This document shows, in pieces, positions 46,524-55,865 of a DNA stretch of 64,000 bases; position 1 is the first letter of the stretch; every line of letters starts with the position of its first letter. The stretch is from Sulfolobales archaeon Acd1 (GTDB lineage: Archaea; Thermoproteota; Thermoprotei_A; Sulfolobales; Sulfolobaceae): contig APJY01000002.1 of assembly GCA_000389735.1 (NCBI GenBank), positions 62,001 to 126,000 on the forward strand, given 5' to 3'. The translations under genes were made by a program, and so were the position numbers. Below the pieces are notes generated by a model. The model did not search any database, was not told the DNA's origin, and saw nothing but the letters and a program-made list of their open reading frames with translations.

Positions 46524-48449
46524 TTGAGTTTTAAGCAGAGCGGAATAAGACTCAAAATAATTTCATCGATATATCAGAACTTCCCGAAGGAGTCGAGGAT
46601 AGTAAGGATAGACTTCGAGGGCCCTAAGATAGCGGTTTACGTCGAAAATCCAGACGTAGTGAACCAGGAAATAGTAAAGAAGGTCGCTAAGGAAATAAAG
46701 AAAAGGATAGAGCTGAAGGCGAGCGAAAAGGTTAGGAAGGACCCGAAGGAGGCAAGCGAGATAATCAAGGTAATAGTACCGCCGGAGGCGCAGATAGTTG
46801 ACGTAAAGTTCGATACCGACCTAGGGGAGGTTTTGATCAAAGCGAAGAAGCCGGGGCTCGTCATAGGGAAAGGAGGGGCTGTGCTGCAGAAGATCTTCGC
46901 CGAAACCAAATGGAAGCCCGTCATAGTTAGGGAGCCCCCAATCAAATCGAGGACTATCGATAACATCCTGAGCTACATTTATTCGGAGACCGAGGACAGG
47001 GCGAAGAACCTAAGGACGTTCGGTGAGAGGATTCACAGGGACGTCATCTACAAGTCGGGGAACGTTAGGGTCATAGGCTTAGGGGCGTTCCAGGAGGTCG
47101 GGAGGTCAGCGGTCCTCGTGGAGACCCCCAACAGTAGGGTTCTGCTCGACGCCGGCCTTAACCCTTCAGTGGGATGGGGAGAGGACCTCTTCCCTAAGTT
47201 CGACCTAGACGAACTCAGGCTGGACGAGCTGGACGCGGTAATAGTGACGCACGCCCACCTTGACCACTGTGGTATGGTCCCTTACCTCTTCAAGTACGGC
47301 TACGACGGCCCGGTTTACGTCACCGAGCCAACAAGGGACATAATGGCATTAATGCAGCTCGACTCTTTGGACGTCGCCGAGAAGGACGGGAGACCTCTCC
47401 CCTACTCCGCCAAGGAGGTCAGGAAGCAACTGACCCACACCATAACCCTGGACTACGGGGAGATCACGGACGTGGCACCTGACATAAAGATAACGTTCTA
47501 CAACGCCGGTCACATCCTCGGCTCTGCCATGGTACACCTTTACATACAGGACGGAAGGGTGAACCTCCTTTACACCGGGGACTTCAAGTACGCCAGGACC
47601 AGGCTCCTTGACAGGGCGGCTGACGAGCTCTCGGCACCGCGCTTAGACGCCGTGATAATGGAGACGACTTACGGCGCTACGGACCAGCAGTCCAGGGAGG
47701 AGGCCGAGTCGTTACTAGTTGAGACGGTGAAGAGGACTGTAGAGAGGGGAGGCAAGGTTCTCATTCCTGTCCTAGCGGTCGGCAGGGGGCAGGAGATAAT
47801 GTTGGTGCTTAACGACTTGATGAAAAGGAAGGCGATACCGGAGGTCCCGGTTTACATAACAGGCATGGTGGACGAGATAACTAACATCCACAACGCCTAC
47901 CCGGAAATGCTGAGCAGGGAGGTTAGGGACGAGATCCTGAAGAAGGACGAGAACCCGTTCCTCTCGGAGCACTTCAATAGGATTGAGGGCTACAGAGAGG
48001 ACATAGCTCAAGGTGAGCCCTCGATAATCCTGGCGACCTCCGGAATGCTAAACGGTGGACCTGCGGTGGAGTTCTTCAAGACGTTAGCTCCAGACCCCAA
48101 GAACACCGTAATCTTCGTGAGCTACCAAGCCGAGGGCACCCTCGGCAGGAAAGTGAGGGACGGCGCGCAGGAGGTTCAGCTCATGAGCAGGGACGGTAAG
48201 ATGGAGACTATTAAGGTCGCGATGGAGAGGGTGGCCATAGAGGGTTTCTCGGGACACTCCGACAGGAGGCAGCTAGTTAACTTCCTGGCGAACCTCTCGC
48301 CCAGACCAAAGAGGGTCATATTAAATCACGGTGAAAGGAATTCCATAGCTTCCTTCATTAGGTACTTGGAGAGGGAGAAGGTGAAGAGGGGGTTCCCGAG
48401 ACTAGAGGTAGTGGCTCCCGAGATCGGGGAATCCGTTAGGCTCGCTTGA
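46524..48449 (+). CDS. aCPSF1/FttA, KH-MBL-beta-CASP ribonuclease and termination factor
   Basis: An archaeal CPSF73 homologue that cleaves nascent RNA and terminates transcription. Two N-terminal KH domains (about 1-140, [12 protein letters not shown] in the second) are followed by the MBL motif [31 protein letters not shown] and METTYG. The beta-CASP motifs include [11 protein letters not shown], and [13 protein letters not shown] and ILNHGE end the catalytic core. TTG 46524 is chosen because AGGTGA lies 5 nt upstream; GTG 46515 would add three residues. The full length of about 641 is normal. Confidence 0.95.
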   Translation: MSFKQSGIRLKIISSIYQNFPKESRIVRIDFEGPKIAVYVENPDVVNQEIVKKVAKEIKKRIELKASEKVRKDPKEASEIIKVIVPPEAQIVDVKFDTDLGEVLIKAKKPGLVIGKGGAVLQKIFAETKWKPVIVREPPIKSRTIDNILSYIYSETEDRAKNLRTFGERIHRDVIYKSGNVRVIGLGAFQEVGRSAVLVETPNSRVLLDAGLNPSVGWGEDLFPKFDLDELRLDELDAVIVTHAHLDHCGMVPYLFKYGYDGPVYVTEPTRDIMALMQLDSLDVAEKDGRPLPYSAKEVRKQLTHTITLDYGEITDVAPDIKITFYNAGHILGSAMVHLYIQDGRVNLLYTGDFKYARTRLLDRAADELSAPRLDAVIMETTYGATDQQSREEAESLLVETVKRTVERGGKVLIPVLAVGRGQEIMLVLNDLMKRKAIPEVPVYITGMVDEITNIHNAYPEMLSREVRDEILKKDENPFLSEHFNRIEGYREDIAQGEPSIILATSGMLNGGPAVEFFKTLAPDPKNTVIFVSYQAEGTLGRKVRDGAQEVQLMSRDGKMETIKVAMERVAIEGFSGHSDRRQLVNFLANLSPRPKRVILNHGERNSIASFIRYLEREKVKRGFPRLEVVAPEIGESVRLA

Positions 48450-48496
48450 GGGAAAGGCGAGAAACTATTTTAAGGGAGCTGGACATTAGACAAGAC

Positions 48497-48571
48497 GGGC
48501 CCGTCGTCTAGCCTGGTTAGGACGCCGCCCTGACGCGGCGGAGGTCCTGGGTTCAAATCCCAGCGGGCCCA
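48497..48571 (+). tRNA. tRNA-Val(GAC)
   Basis: Acceptor GGGCCCG/CGGGCCC, discriminator A. Anticodon stem CCGCC/GGCGG, loop CTGACGC, anticodon GAC. T arm CTGGG-TTCAAAT-CCCAG. No intron. Confidence 0.95.
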
Positions 48572-49299
48572 CTCATTTCTCTTGATAGAAAATGATAAGG
48601 TATTCGTAAACGTATCTGTGAAGGGTAAGCAGTTGTTAGACTAGTCCTCTCACATTATATTGTGTTAACCGGTAGATTAAGGCAATAACAAAGATTAACG
48701 AGATCGTCCTCCCTCGCTTTCTCTCAGTAAGAATAGGTATATACATACTCTCAGAGCTAATGCCCGATACGAACGGAGCTCATTTAGCGAAGTCTTATAT
48801 ATTGTTATTTGACGATACTGAGACAGCTTTCGGTTCTCCGAAACTACTCGTTCATGATGAAGTACTTTATTGTTCTAGATAAATTCTCTGCACGAAAGCG
48901 TCATAGCGCACAGAAGTACAAATATATAGTATAGGAACCATTCAATCCGTTAATCTGGACCGAGGTTGTGTTCCTCTTTTGAACGAAAATAAGAACTGTT
49001 TTAGAACTAACATCAGAAAAGCTGTATAGAAAATTGAATATTCTCTAAGAAGCATGCGAAGAACTTCAGGGAGATGAGTGAGCTGTTTAGGACGGTCTAA
49101 CCTACACACTCAGAACACTCAGAGATCGTTAAGGAAGTTAAAAACGTATTAAATAAAATATAAAATATTTGCTTAATTATCAATTTAAGTATATATATAT
49201 AAAAATATATTCAGAACAAAATAAGCTTTTTAAACTTTCATGTTTATAAGATAAATTTATTAAGTTCTTGTTCATACAATTATAAATTGACGATAAGTT
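48572..49299. other. AT-rich gene-free stretch of 728 bp before doxDA
   Basis: No ORF above 60 codons on either strand. Composition falls to very AT-rich after 49140, with runs of TA. Short reading fragments around 49050-49105 (KKHAKNFREMSELF in one frame, HSEIVKEVKNVLNK in another) could be debris of a decayed gene, but this is weak. The last 100 bp hold the doxDA promoter (TTTATTAAG about 49255-49263). Confidence 0.4.
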
Positions 49300-49824
49300 A
49301 TGGCCCAGGTAACAATTGAAACAACACAAAAGTTCCTACCTGTCCTAAGGATAACTCTGGGATGGATGTTCTTCTCCGCCTTCGTGCGAAGGGTTATCAA
49401 CGTTCCAGATAAACTCAACCCGCAGTCTTCATTGTACGTAGGAGGTAAAATCCTAACGTTCCTGCCACACGCCTGGAGTCCCGTAAAAGGGATTCTGATT
49501 TGGGTGCTCGAAAACCCAACACTGCTTTACGATTTCTTAATAACGTTCACGGCTTTAGAAGCTATCTTCGGACTCATGATGATTTTAGGCCTCTTCACTA
49601 GACTCTCAGGCTTTGGTTTAGCTATGCTCGCTTGGGGAATGGGACCGGCAGCGGGTTGGCTAGGCTCGACTTGCGTAGACGAGTGGCAGATCGCTTCAGT
49701 GGAAGGCGCAGCAGCGCTGATGTTCATGCTGACCGGCAGCAGGTGGTTATCTATCGACCAGATTCTTTATTCTAAATATCCTGACGGTATTAAGATAGGT
49801 AAAATAAGAATACCTCTGTGGTGA
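49300..49824 (+). CDS. doxD: Thiosulfate:quinone oxidoreductase large subunit DoxD
   Basis: The membrane subunit of the enzyme that oxidises thiosulfate to tetrathionate and passes electrons to caldariella quinone. The 174-residue DoxD/DoxX-fold protein has membrane helices near 14-32, 55-72, 78-98, 100-120 and 128-146 ([21 protein letters not shown] is the family core). The N-terminus [14 protein letters not shown] and the [11 protein letters not shown] segment match the Acidianus protein. doxA follows after 6 nt. It shows the organism can use reduced sulfur. Confidence 0.92.
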   Translation: MAQVTIETTQKFLPVLRITLGWMFFSAFVRRVINVPDKLNPQSSLYVGGKILTFLPHAWSPVKGILIWVLENPTLLYDFLITFTALEAIFGLMMILGLFTRLSGFGLAMLAWGMGPAAGWLGSTCVDEWQIASVEGAAALMFMLTGSRWLSIDQILYSKYPDGIKIGKIRIPLW

Positions 49825-49830
49825 GTTGAT

Positions 49831-50343
49831 ATGAGAACTTTAGAAATAATCGCGATAATATTTATGCTAATCGCCACGGGCGTCACGTTTGGGCTATATC
49901 AGATTAACTTCCAAGGTTTCACCCATCTGACCAACTACTCCAAGACTCCGGCCTATGATCTGAGCGGCACCAGGCTGTACTCTAACGGAACCCTGCTACT
50001 TAACGTAACTAGGACGGCTGGGCCCGACACCTACGGAGGTTTCATAGTCCTAGTGCAGATCCTCTACCCCAACGGCACGGTCCTGTACCAATGGACTGGT
50101 CAGCAGTTAGGTATGTTGCCTCAAAGTGACATAATTAACGAGTTTCCGCTGCACCCTGCAAAACCCATCCACATAGGCAACTACGGCGTGGGCATACTGG
50201 CTCCCCTTGGCCAGAACTTCGTTGTCAAGTTACAGGTACCGTTTCACATTAACCCTGGAACCTATATAGTAAGGGTTTACGACGCCGACGGTCAGTATGA
50301 GGCTTACGGAACCGAGTTTCAAGTGACCGTAACGGTCTCCTGA
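49831..50343 (+). CDS. doxA: Thiosulfate:quinone oxidoreductase small subunit DoxA
   Basis: The 170-residue partner of DoxD. One N-terminal membrane helix ([20 protein letters not shown], about 5-24) anchors an external beta-rich domain ([40 protein letters not shown]) with Asn-X-Thr sites, suggesting a location outside the membrane. The order doxD-doxA and the close spacing are as in Acidianus. Followed by a separate promoter for the next gene. Confidence 0.9.
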   Translation: MRTLEIIAIIFMLIATGVTFGLYQINFQGFTHLTNYSKTPAYDLSGTRLYSNGTLLLNVTRTAGPDTYGGFIVLVQILYPNGTVLYQWTGQQLGMLPQSDIINEFPLHPAKPIHIGNYGVGILAPLGQNFVVKLQVPFHINPGTYIVRVYDADGQYEAYGTEFQVTVTVS

Positions 50344-50414
50344 AATCTTTCCTTTTATTTAAACTAATTTTTTAACTAAAGTCACTTAGATTGAGTTAAA
50401 ATATATTCTGGTGT

Positions 50415-50840
50415 TTGTATTCTACATCGAACTTGACGAGGAGCTTAAGGGATCTCATCAAAGAAAGCCTCATAGCCGAAACAATAGGCCTTATTCTTGA
50501 GATTCTATTCCTGTTTGGGGCTGTTTATTTCGTAATTTTTACGGCGTACCAACTCGTTTTTGATGTACTGGAATCGAACCCTTCAGGGGCTTTAAAGGAT
50601 CTGATTCTTAACGGGCTTAACGTCATAATATTCCTAGAGCTGAGGGAATTCATCCTAGCGTATATGAGCGGTAAGGGGAAAAGCGTCGTGTACGTAATCG
50701 ACGCCACCACAGCTTTCGTTCTTAGAGAGATAATCGTCGCGATACTCAGTGGCGCTATATCTGACCTCACGCTACTCTCTCTTACGCTGACGGCTCTCGG
50801 AGGAATTAGGTTCCTGATCTCCAAGGCTATGACGTATTAG
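50415..50840 (+). CDS. PsiE-like integral membrane protein
   Basis: A 141-residue protein with four hydrophobic segments (about 21-45, 62-82, 92-112, 118-136). The pattern TIGLILEILFLFGAVYFVIF, then VIIFLELREFILAY, resembles the phosphate-starvation-inducible PsiE family. The start is uncertain: TTG 50415 or TTG 50433, the latter better spaced from TTAAAATATAT (50396-50406). It may be an accessory to the nearby dox genes or unrelated. Confidence 0.6.
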   Translation: MYSTSNLTRSLRDLIKESLIAETIGLILEILFLFGAVYFVIFTAYQLVFDVLESNPSGALKDLILNGLNVIIFLELREFILAYMSGKGKSVVYVIDATTAFVLREIIVAILSGAISDLTLLSLTLTALGGIRFLISKAMTY

Positions 50841-51014
50841 TAAGTCAAAGGAAAGATCGATATGCCTAGTGCGGACTCTCAAAAGTCCTTAACGTTGTTT
50901 AAACGTTTACCAACTATCTTTGGGAAAAACAAGAGGTGAACGTAAGCGCGTCTGAGTTAATTACAAAAGTTTTAAGCGAATAAATTTTTGGTACGAACAT
51001 CTTCAACCGAACTC

Positions 51015-51221
51015 ATGGGCAAGAAGTGGAGTGCCACGACATGGTTTGCCGTTATTGGCCCTTTAGCGGTGTTCCTATTACTCACTGTATGGGTAGCTGA
51101 CGTACTAGAACATGTACCAGGTTGGCAGCTTGTACCTTACATAGCGGTGCCTATTGCGGTAGTGTTCCTGATAATAGGTGCGATCTTCCGGTACAAGTGG
51201 GGAAGGTTAATTTTCGGATAA
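51015..51221 (+). CDS. Small two-helix membrane protein
   Basis: A 68-residue protein from ATG 51015 (MGKKWSATTWFAVIG). It has two membrane helices (about 8-30 and 40-60) and a short basic C-terminus (YKWGRLIFG). The size is like the small subunits of Sulfolobales terminal oxidases (for example DoxE), but sequence evidence is not enough to say so. The TATA-like AATAAATTTTT lies about 30 nt upstream. Confidence 0.6.
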   Translation: MGKKWSATTWFAVIGPLAVFLLLTVWVADVLEHVPGWQLVPYIAVPIAVVFLIIGAIFRYKWGRLIFG

Positions 51222-51269
51222 ATCAGCGCATGAATGGCTCTTCACCCCTCTGGTGTCCCAGTTTTCTCA

Positions 51270-51587
51270 TCACTGAGAAAACTTCTCTACAAACTCGTCC
51301 ACAAGGTTCTTTTCGCCGAAAACCGTTATATCATCGCTCTTAGGGTCATAAAATTTTCTTACGACGTTTATAATCGCGTCCATATCGTTAGGTATTACTT
51401 CTATTAAATCGCCCCCGTCAAGCTTGTCGTTCTCATATATTACTATTCCCTGATTCTTGTACAACATTATCTTTAGTAGCGCTACAACTTTACCGTCCTC
51501 AACCTTTTTATAAACGTTGACAGTCAGGAGAGGCTCGCAAAGCGAATGATGTGTATACTCGACGTACTTAAGCACGACTTGTTTCAT
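51270..51587 (-). CDS. Protein of unknown function
   Basis: A 105-residue alpha/beta protein: VVLKYVEYTHHSLCEP, LLTVNVYKKVEDGKVVALLKIML, GIVIYENDKLDGGDLIEVIPND and a C-terminal amphipathic helix. No family recognised. Convergent with the small membrane protein gene. Confidence 0.5.
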   Translation of the reverse strand: MKQVVLKYVEYTHHSLCEPLLTVNVYKKVEDGKVVALLKIMLYKNQGIVIYENDKLDGGDLIEVIPNDMDAIINVVRKFYDPKSDDITVFGEKNLVDEFVEKFSQ

Positions 51588-51747
51588 TCAGGAGAAGTTA
51601 AAAGATCCAGAGGATTACCTAAAGACCTCTTTGAGTTCTTAAGAATACATATTGTACTTTCTTTGTAGTCACCCCGATTAAGAGAGATAAACTATTGTTG
51701 AGAGCCCTAAATTAAGTACAATTCTATTAAATCATCTAGAAATAAAA

Positions 51748-51824
<77 letters not shown>

Positions 51825-51849
51825 AGGAAGAGTCTATCTCTTACACGCT

Positions 51850-52275
51850 TTAAGTTTTCCGTAGGCAGTAGAGGAGGAGAGAGGCCTGAACCACCGGGTT
51901 CTGGTCGACGTCAACGTCGCTAAGCCTTACGCTCTCCCCCAAACTGAGGTCGAACTTAGAGAAGCCGTTTTCCGCGCCTGAGACCACCACCATCGCTTTC
52001 CCCTTCAAGTCTTCCCCCAGTAGTTTCTTCTGTGACGAGTTGGTAACCAGGAAGACCTTATCGGGCGAGAGCAGGTCAACGGCGTCCTTAAGGTCAGGAA
52101 GCACTAGGAAGGGTTTACCCAGCTTGTAGGCCAGTTTCGACGCCTCCGGAACGCCGGCCTGAGCGGCTGTTCCCCCCACTTTAGTCACCACGAACATCAC
52201 GTCGTTCTGAAAGGCCAACCTAGCGGTATCAATTAACCTTTGAGTGCTGGTTACGTTATGGAGGACTAATATCAT
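51850..52275 (-). CDS. SPOUT-like protein (COG4080 type, often named RecB-family nuclease)
   Basis: A 141-residue protein. The N-terminus [20 protein letters not shown] and the C-terminal [42 protein letters not shown] show the knotted SPOUT methyltransferase layout, with a Gly-rich loop before the knot. Database names for this group vary between SPOUT methylase and RecB-family nuclease; I see no RecB nuclease motif. It overlaps the 3' end of the DNA methyltransferase gene by 20 nt. Confidence 0.6.
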   Translation of the reverse strand: MILVLHNVTSTQRLIDTARLAFQNDVMFVVTKVGGTAAQAGVPEASKLAYKLGKPFLVLPDLKDAVDLLSPDKVFLVTNSSQKKLLGEDLKGKAMVVVSGAENGFSKFDLSLGESVRLSDVDVDQNPVVQASLLLYCLRKT

Positions 52276-53239
52276 TCCATACCCCCTTTAGGTATTCCGC
52301 GATAGCCTTTGATAAGGCTACTGGAACAGCCTCGCCCACCTGGTTGTACTGCTCGTCCCTCGAACCCAGAAAGACGTGGTCGTCGGGATAGCTCATCAGC
52401 CTAGCCTGTTCCCTCACAGTCAGGAACCTGTCCTCGAAGGGATGTATGAACCTGGAGTTTCCCAGGACTGTGGGCGCTAGCTCGTCGGGATGAAGCCTCA
52501 CGTAGAGCGGGATGTTCCTGTCCCCATAAGCCCTATACATTGTAAGGTAATCCCATTCTTCCATCCTGGCGATCCTCTTGAGCTTTTTCTCGCTCACTTC
52601 GTAAGGCTCGTTGTTCGGAACGTCGATCCTGCCGCTTAGGTCCTTTATCGCCTCCCACACCGTGACTTCCCTATCGACCTTCTGAGGCCTGATGGGTACG
52701 TTAGATAGGAAGAGCCTCCTCCTCCGTGAGGGATTTCCGTAGTCTTCCGCTTTTAGGAAGTTGAAGTAAATCGTCTCGTACCCCACCCTCTTGAACTCAT
52801 AGGCCAACGCCTCCCTCAATTCTTTGGTCTCCGCTAGCGCCGGAACGTTCTCCATAACGAAAGCTTTAGGCCTTAGCTCCCCGACCAGCCTAACGAACTC
52901 GAGAGTCAAGTTTCCCCTTTCGTCGAAATATAACCTCTCCAGAGGTTCACGCATCCTGAATGGGTTGGCGGCAGTGAAGGCCTCGCATGGGGGTCCTCCT
53001 ATGACGACGTCTGGTCTACCAACCAGCTCCGTTATGTCCTCGCCTGACACGTGCCTTATGTCTTCTTCTAACGCTATGGCTTCCGGAAAATTAGTTGAGT
53101 AAGTCCTTACAGCGTCGTGATTTATATCTACGCCTAGAACTACCTTGAACCCTGCCTCCTTGAAACCCCTCGAGAAGCCCCCTGCCCCGCTGAACAGATC
53201 AACTACTCTTATTTCCGAGGAGTTTCGTCTCATTTTCAA
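52256..53239 (-). CDS. DNA (cytosine-5) methyltransferase
   Basis: A 327-residue C5 methyltransferase. Motif [16 protein letters not shown], motif [17 protein letters not shown], motif [11 protein letters not shown] with the catalytic Cys, motif [11 protein letters not shown], motif [16 protein letters not shown], motif [13 protein letters not shown] and motif [19 protein letters not shown]. No restriction enzyme gene is nearby, so it is an orphan methylase by context. It overlaps the 3' end of tfe by 41 nt. ATG 53239 could be replaced by ATG 53233. Confidence 0.9.
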   Translation of the reverse strand: MKMRRNSSEIRVVDLFSGAGGFSRGFKEAGFKVVLGVDINHDAVRTYSTNFPEAIALEEDIRHVSGEDITELVGRPDVVIGGPPCEAFTAANPFRMREPLERLYFDERGNLTLEFVRLVGELRPKAFVMENVPALAETKELREALAYEFKRVGYETIYFNFLKAEDYGNPSRRRRLFLSNVPIRPQKVDREVTVWEAIKDLSGRIDVPNNEPYEVSEKKLKRIARMEEWDYLTMYRAYGDRNIPLYVRLHPDELAPTVLGNSRFIHPFEDRFLTVREQARLMSYPDDHVFLGSRDEQYNQVGEAVPVALSKAIAEYLKGVWNDISPP

Positions 53240-53732
53240 TCTCGTTACCGAGCTTTTCTATCATAGTAAGTAACGTTGAGTTAAACCTGTCGCTGTCATA
53301 AACTTCGAAAGGTGTGCCACACTTAGGACACTTGAAGTCCTGTTCCATGGCCGCGTCGAAGTCCACCTTATAACCATCGTTGGGGCAAACGTAATAAATC
53401 TGGGAGGAGTCCCCCTCCAGTCTCATCTTGAGCTTACTCAAGACCTCCCTCTTCCTCTGGAGGATTATCTCGTTGAGGCTCTCGACGTTCGCTTTCCAGT
53501 AGTAAACGTACCAGCCGGTCTCCTTGTCTCTGACTTTCCTGTAAGTTACGAACCCATACTCTTGGAGTACATAAAGTTTCTTCCTTACTTCGTTATCCTT
53601 GAGGTTCATTTCAGCGGCTAAGTCCTTATCCGTTATTTCAGTGCCCTTTTTGATCAGGTGATTGAGTACGTCTAAGTAGTCCTCGCCCACTGTTTTCCTC
53701 GCGACTTCTAAGAAGAGCTCCTCTTCAGCCAT
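53199..53732 (-). CDS. tfe: Transcription factor E, alpha subunit
   Basis: It stabilises the open complex with TBP/TFB and RNA polymerase. The 177-residue protein has an N-terminal extended winged helix ([39 protein letters not shown]) and a C-terminal zinc-ribbon-like region ([18 protein letters not shown], then CPKCG), with three Cys as usual in this order, and a C-terminal helix. It overlaps trm56 by 8 nt. Confidence 0.93.
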   Translation of the reverse strand: MAEEELFLEVARKTVGEDYLDVLNHLIKKGTEITDKDLAAEMNLKDNEVRKKLYVLQEYGFVTYRKVRDKETGWYVYYWKANVESLNEIILQRKREVLSKLKMRLEGDSSQIYYVCPNDGYKVDFDAAMEQDFKCPKCGTPFEVYDSDRFNSTLLTMIEKLGNEIENETKLLGNKSS

Positions 53733-54249
53733 TCCTGACCACCCTTTTCCCGCGGGCTTGTGGTACTATTTTCAGCTTAGAGTCGCCAAAGTTTAGATAT
53801 AATTCCCTACCCTTATAAAATCTATCAAGAAACAAGGCGAGCGCTGCCACTTCCGAGTGGGGCTGGTTTCCCACCGCTACGTTGTAGTCGGCGAGTCCGT
53901 AATAAACGCCCTCGACCTTCTCTGAGCCCACGACGACTAGAACCCTCGACTTAGTGGAGGAGATTTGTTCTATGACTTCATCTAGAGGTAATCCGTACAT
54001 CGTCAGATGTACTACTAACCCTCCATCAGATTTCCACCTCTTAATGAAGCTGACCGGGTTGTCGACGAAGTCCACGAAGAAGTACTTGCCTCCCCAGGTC
54101 TCGACTACTTTCCTCGCGGACTCGACGAGGTTCTCGTCCCTTCCCTCGACGTAGACTCCCTTAGCCCCGAAAGCCCTAGCGGTCAGAATGACGTGGGTTG
54201 TGACTCTTTTATCTCTCTGGGGCCTGTGGTGTAACCTAATGACGTAGAC
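53725..54249 (-). CDS. trm56: tRNA (cytidine-56-2'-O)-methyltransferase Trm56, non-canonical start
   Basis: A SPOUT-class aTrm56 that methylates C56 of archaeal tRNA. The C-terminal half has VHLTMYGLPLDEVIEQI, LADYNVAVGNQPHSEVAALA and IVPQARGKRVV. The first conventional start in frame is GTG 54075, but the conserved N-terminus VYVIRLHHRPQRDKRVTTH and LTARAFGAKG is encoded in frame upstream (54249-54150). No ATG, GTG or TTG exists between the in-frame TAA and this segment; GTC 54249, giving (M)YVIRLHHRP, best fits the family N-terminus, with CTC 54258 as alternative. The upstream part overlaps the hflX 3' end by 67 nt. Confidence 0.85.
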   Translation of the reverse strand, partial: VYVIRLHHRPQRDKRVTTHVILTARAFGAKGVYVEGRDENLVESARKVVETWGGKYFFVDFVDNPVSFIKRWKSDGGLVVHLTMYGLPLDEVIEQISSTKSRVLVVVGSEKVEGVYYGLADYNVAVGNQPHSEVAALALFLDRFYKGRELYLNFGDSKLKIVPQARGKRVVRNG

Positions 54250-55310
54250 TTCCTTGAGTTCGCTAACCTCGATATCTTATCCCTTAACAGTTCTATATTT
54301 ATGCCTTTTAAGGCTGATATGGGCAAAACGTCGAGTATGGGAGAATATAGCTCGGTTGCCTTCCGTCTAACTAACTCCGCTTTCTCCTCGTAATTGGGCT
54401 CCAGGTCAGCCTTGTTGAGGCATATTATGATCGGTTTTCCCGAAATCCCTATGTCCCTCAACGTCCTGAAAGCCGACTGCATCATATCCAGTAACGTCCT
54501 CTCCTCCTGTGAGACGTCAAAAAGCAGGAGGATGAGGTCGGAGTACTTGATCTCGGATAAAGTCACGTAGAAGGACTCCACTATCTCCGGCGGTATACCT
54601 CTGATGAACCCGACCGTATCTACGAAGACTACTTTTTCTCCGCTGACGTAAGCCGCCTTCCTCTTCGGTGAAGTGGTAGTGAAAAGGCTGCTGTCCACTT
54701 TCTGATTTCCGCCAGTAAGGACGTTGAAGAGGGTGGACTTCCCGGAGTTGGCGTACCCAGATATCGCAACGATAAAGTTGGAGCCATACATCCTCTCTTG
54801 AGACCGCCTCTCGTTGACCTCTTTCAGCTTCCTCAGCTCCTCCTTAATCCTGGCTATCTTCTTCTTGTATAGCCTTATCTTCGGCTCGATCCCATAAACT
54901 CCTGAGCCTAACAGACCCTGTTGTTCGCCCAGCTTTGCCTTCCTGAAAAGGTCCTTTAGTATTGGTAGCTCGTGGTTGAGCCTGGCCAACTCGATCTGGA
55001 GCTTAGCCTCGGCGGATCCCGCATGGAGCGCGAATATCTCCAGGAGTAAGAATATTTTGTCGAGTATCCTTTTCTGCGGAAACTCCTTCTGTAAATTGAT
55101 GAAGTGACGGGACTTCAGGCCGTCGAAGATTATCAACGTGTCAAACGAATCACTATTCTTGAGTTCCTCAACTTTGTCTTGTCCCACGAAGTACTTAGGG
55201 TTAGTTTCCCCTTTGATGTAGTAGACTTTAATTACCTCATAGCCCGCCGTCTCGGCCAAACTAATGCTTTCATCCTCGTACTCCTTAGGCGTAAACAGAA
55301 TAGCCTTCAC
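54183..55310 (-). CDS. hflX: Ribosome-associated GTPase HflX
   Basis: A 375-residue GTPase. N-terminal HflX domain (KYFVGQDKVEELKN, HAGSAEAKLQIELARL, LKDLFRKAKLGEQQGLLGSG), a coiled linker, then the G domain: G1 ISGYANSGKSTLFN, G2/G3 VDTVGFIRGIPPEIVESF, G4 CLNKADL, G5 PISALKG. The last about 20 residues (after RLANSRKSTS) run through the start region of trm56 and are not obviously part of the family. ATG start overlaps the MBF1 stop by 4 nt. Confidence 0.93.
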   Translation of the reverse strand: MKAILFTPKEYEDESISLAETAGYEVIKVYYIKGETNPKYFVGQDKVEELKNSDSFDTLIIFDGLKSRHFINLQKEFPQKRILDKIFLLLEIFALHAGSAEAKLQIELARLNHELPILKDLFRKAKLGEQQGLLGSGVYGIEPKIRLYKKKIARIKEELRKLKEVNERRSQERMYGSNFIVAISGYANSGKSTLFNVLTGGNQKVDSSLFTTTSPKRKAAYVSGEKVVFVDTVGFIRGIPPEIVESFYVTLSEIKYSDLILLLFDVSQEERTLLDMMQSAFRTLRDIGISGKPIIICLNKADLEPNYEEKAELVRRKATELYSPILDVLPISALKGINIELLRDKISRLANSRKSTSLGYTTGPREIKESQPTSF

Positions 55311-55795
55311 TTCCTCTCCCTTACTACCGCCACGTCCCCTAAGGTCAAAGCATCGCGTGAATACTTAGACTGCTCCCCTCCCGAAGGAACTTCAAAGATC
55401 AGCTTCACGCCTAGAACGCGCTCCAGTTCCCTAGCCTGTTCTAAAGTCGGTCTCAGCTTCCCCGCTTCGAATCTCTTAATGACTCCTTCGGATACCTTGA
55501 GCTTGTCAGCCAGATCCTTCTGCGTCATTCCCAAGCGTTCCCTAGCGTTCTTAATTATCGTTGGATAATCGTCGACCACCATGAGCTCCTTATCGACGGT
55601 TTTATTCGTTTGCCTGGGCCTTTGCTGGGTCTTTTGAGTTGTCCTCTCGAGGTTGTAGGGCTTCGCGAACTTAGCTATCCTTGAGTAACAGGAATCGCAA
55701 ACAGTGATTATGCCACCCTCATAAACCACCGTGTGGCCTTTTCCTCTTAACGGAGCTCCGCACAGATCGCAGTACTTTACCGCTGAGCCTAGCAC
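55307..55795 (-). CDS. mbf1: Multiprotein bridging factor 1 homologue
   Basis: The 162-residue aMBF1 has an N-terminal zinc ribbon (YCDLCGAPL, then VCDSCY) and a C-terminal helix-turn-helix of Xre type (ERLGMTQKDLADKLKVSEGVIKRFEAGKLRPTLEQARELERVLGV). In Sulfolobus and other archaea it associates with the small ribosomal subunit and influences translation. GTG start, divergent from PAN; the two promoters face each other across 70 bp. Confidence 0.93.
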   Translation of the reverse strand: MLGSAVKYCDLCGAPLRGKGHTVVYEGGIITVCDSCYSRIAKFAKPYNLERTTQKTQQRPRQTNKTVDKELMVVDDYPTIIKNARERLGMTQKDLADKLKVSEGVIKRFEAGKLRPTLEQARELERVLGVKLIFEVPSGGEQSKYSRDALTLGDVAVVRERK

Positions 55796-55865
55796 TTGAA
55801 ATTATCCGCATCTAGGCTTAAACGTTTTTATGGTTATTGTGCTAAACTAACACAACAGGTGCGCT

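Noticed and set aside
52256-53239. Restriction-modification system around the C5 methyltransferase
   Set aside because: Neighbours are a SPOUT-like protein and tfe; no endonuclease gene was seen on either side.
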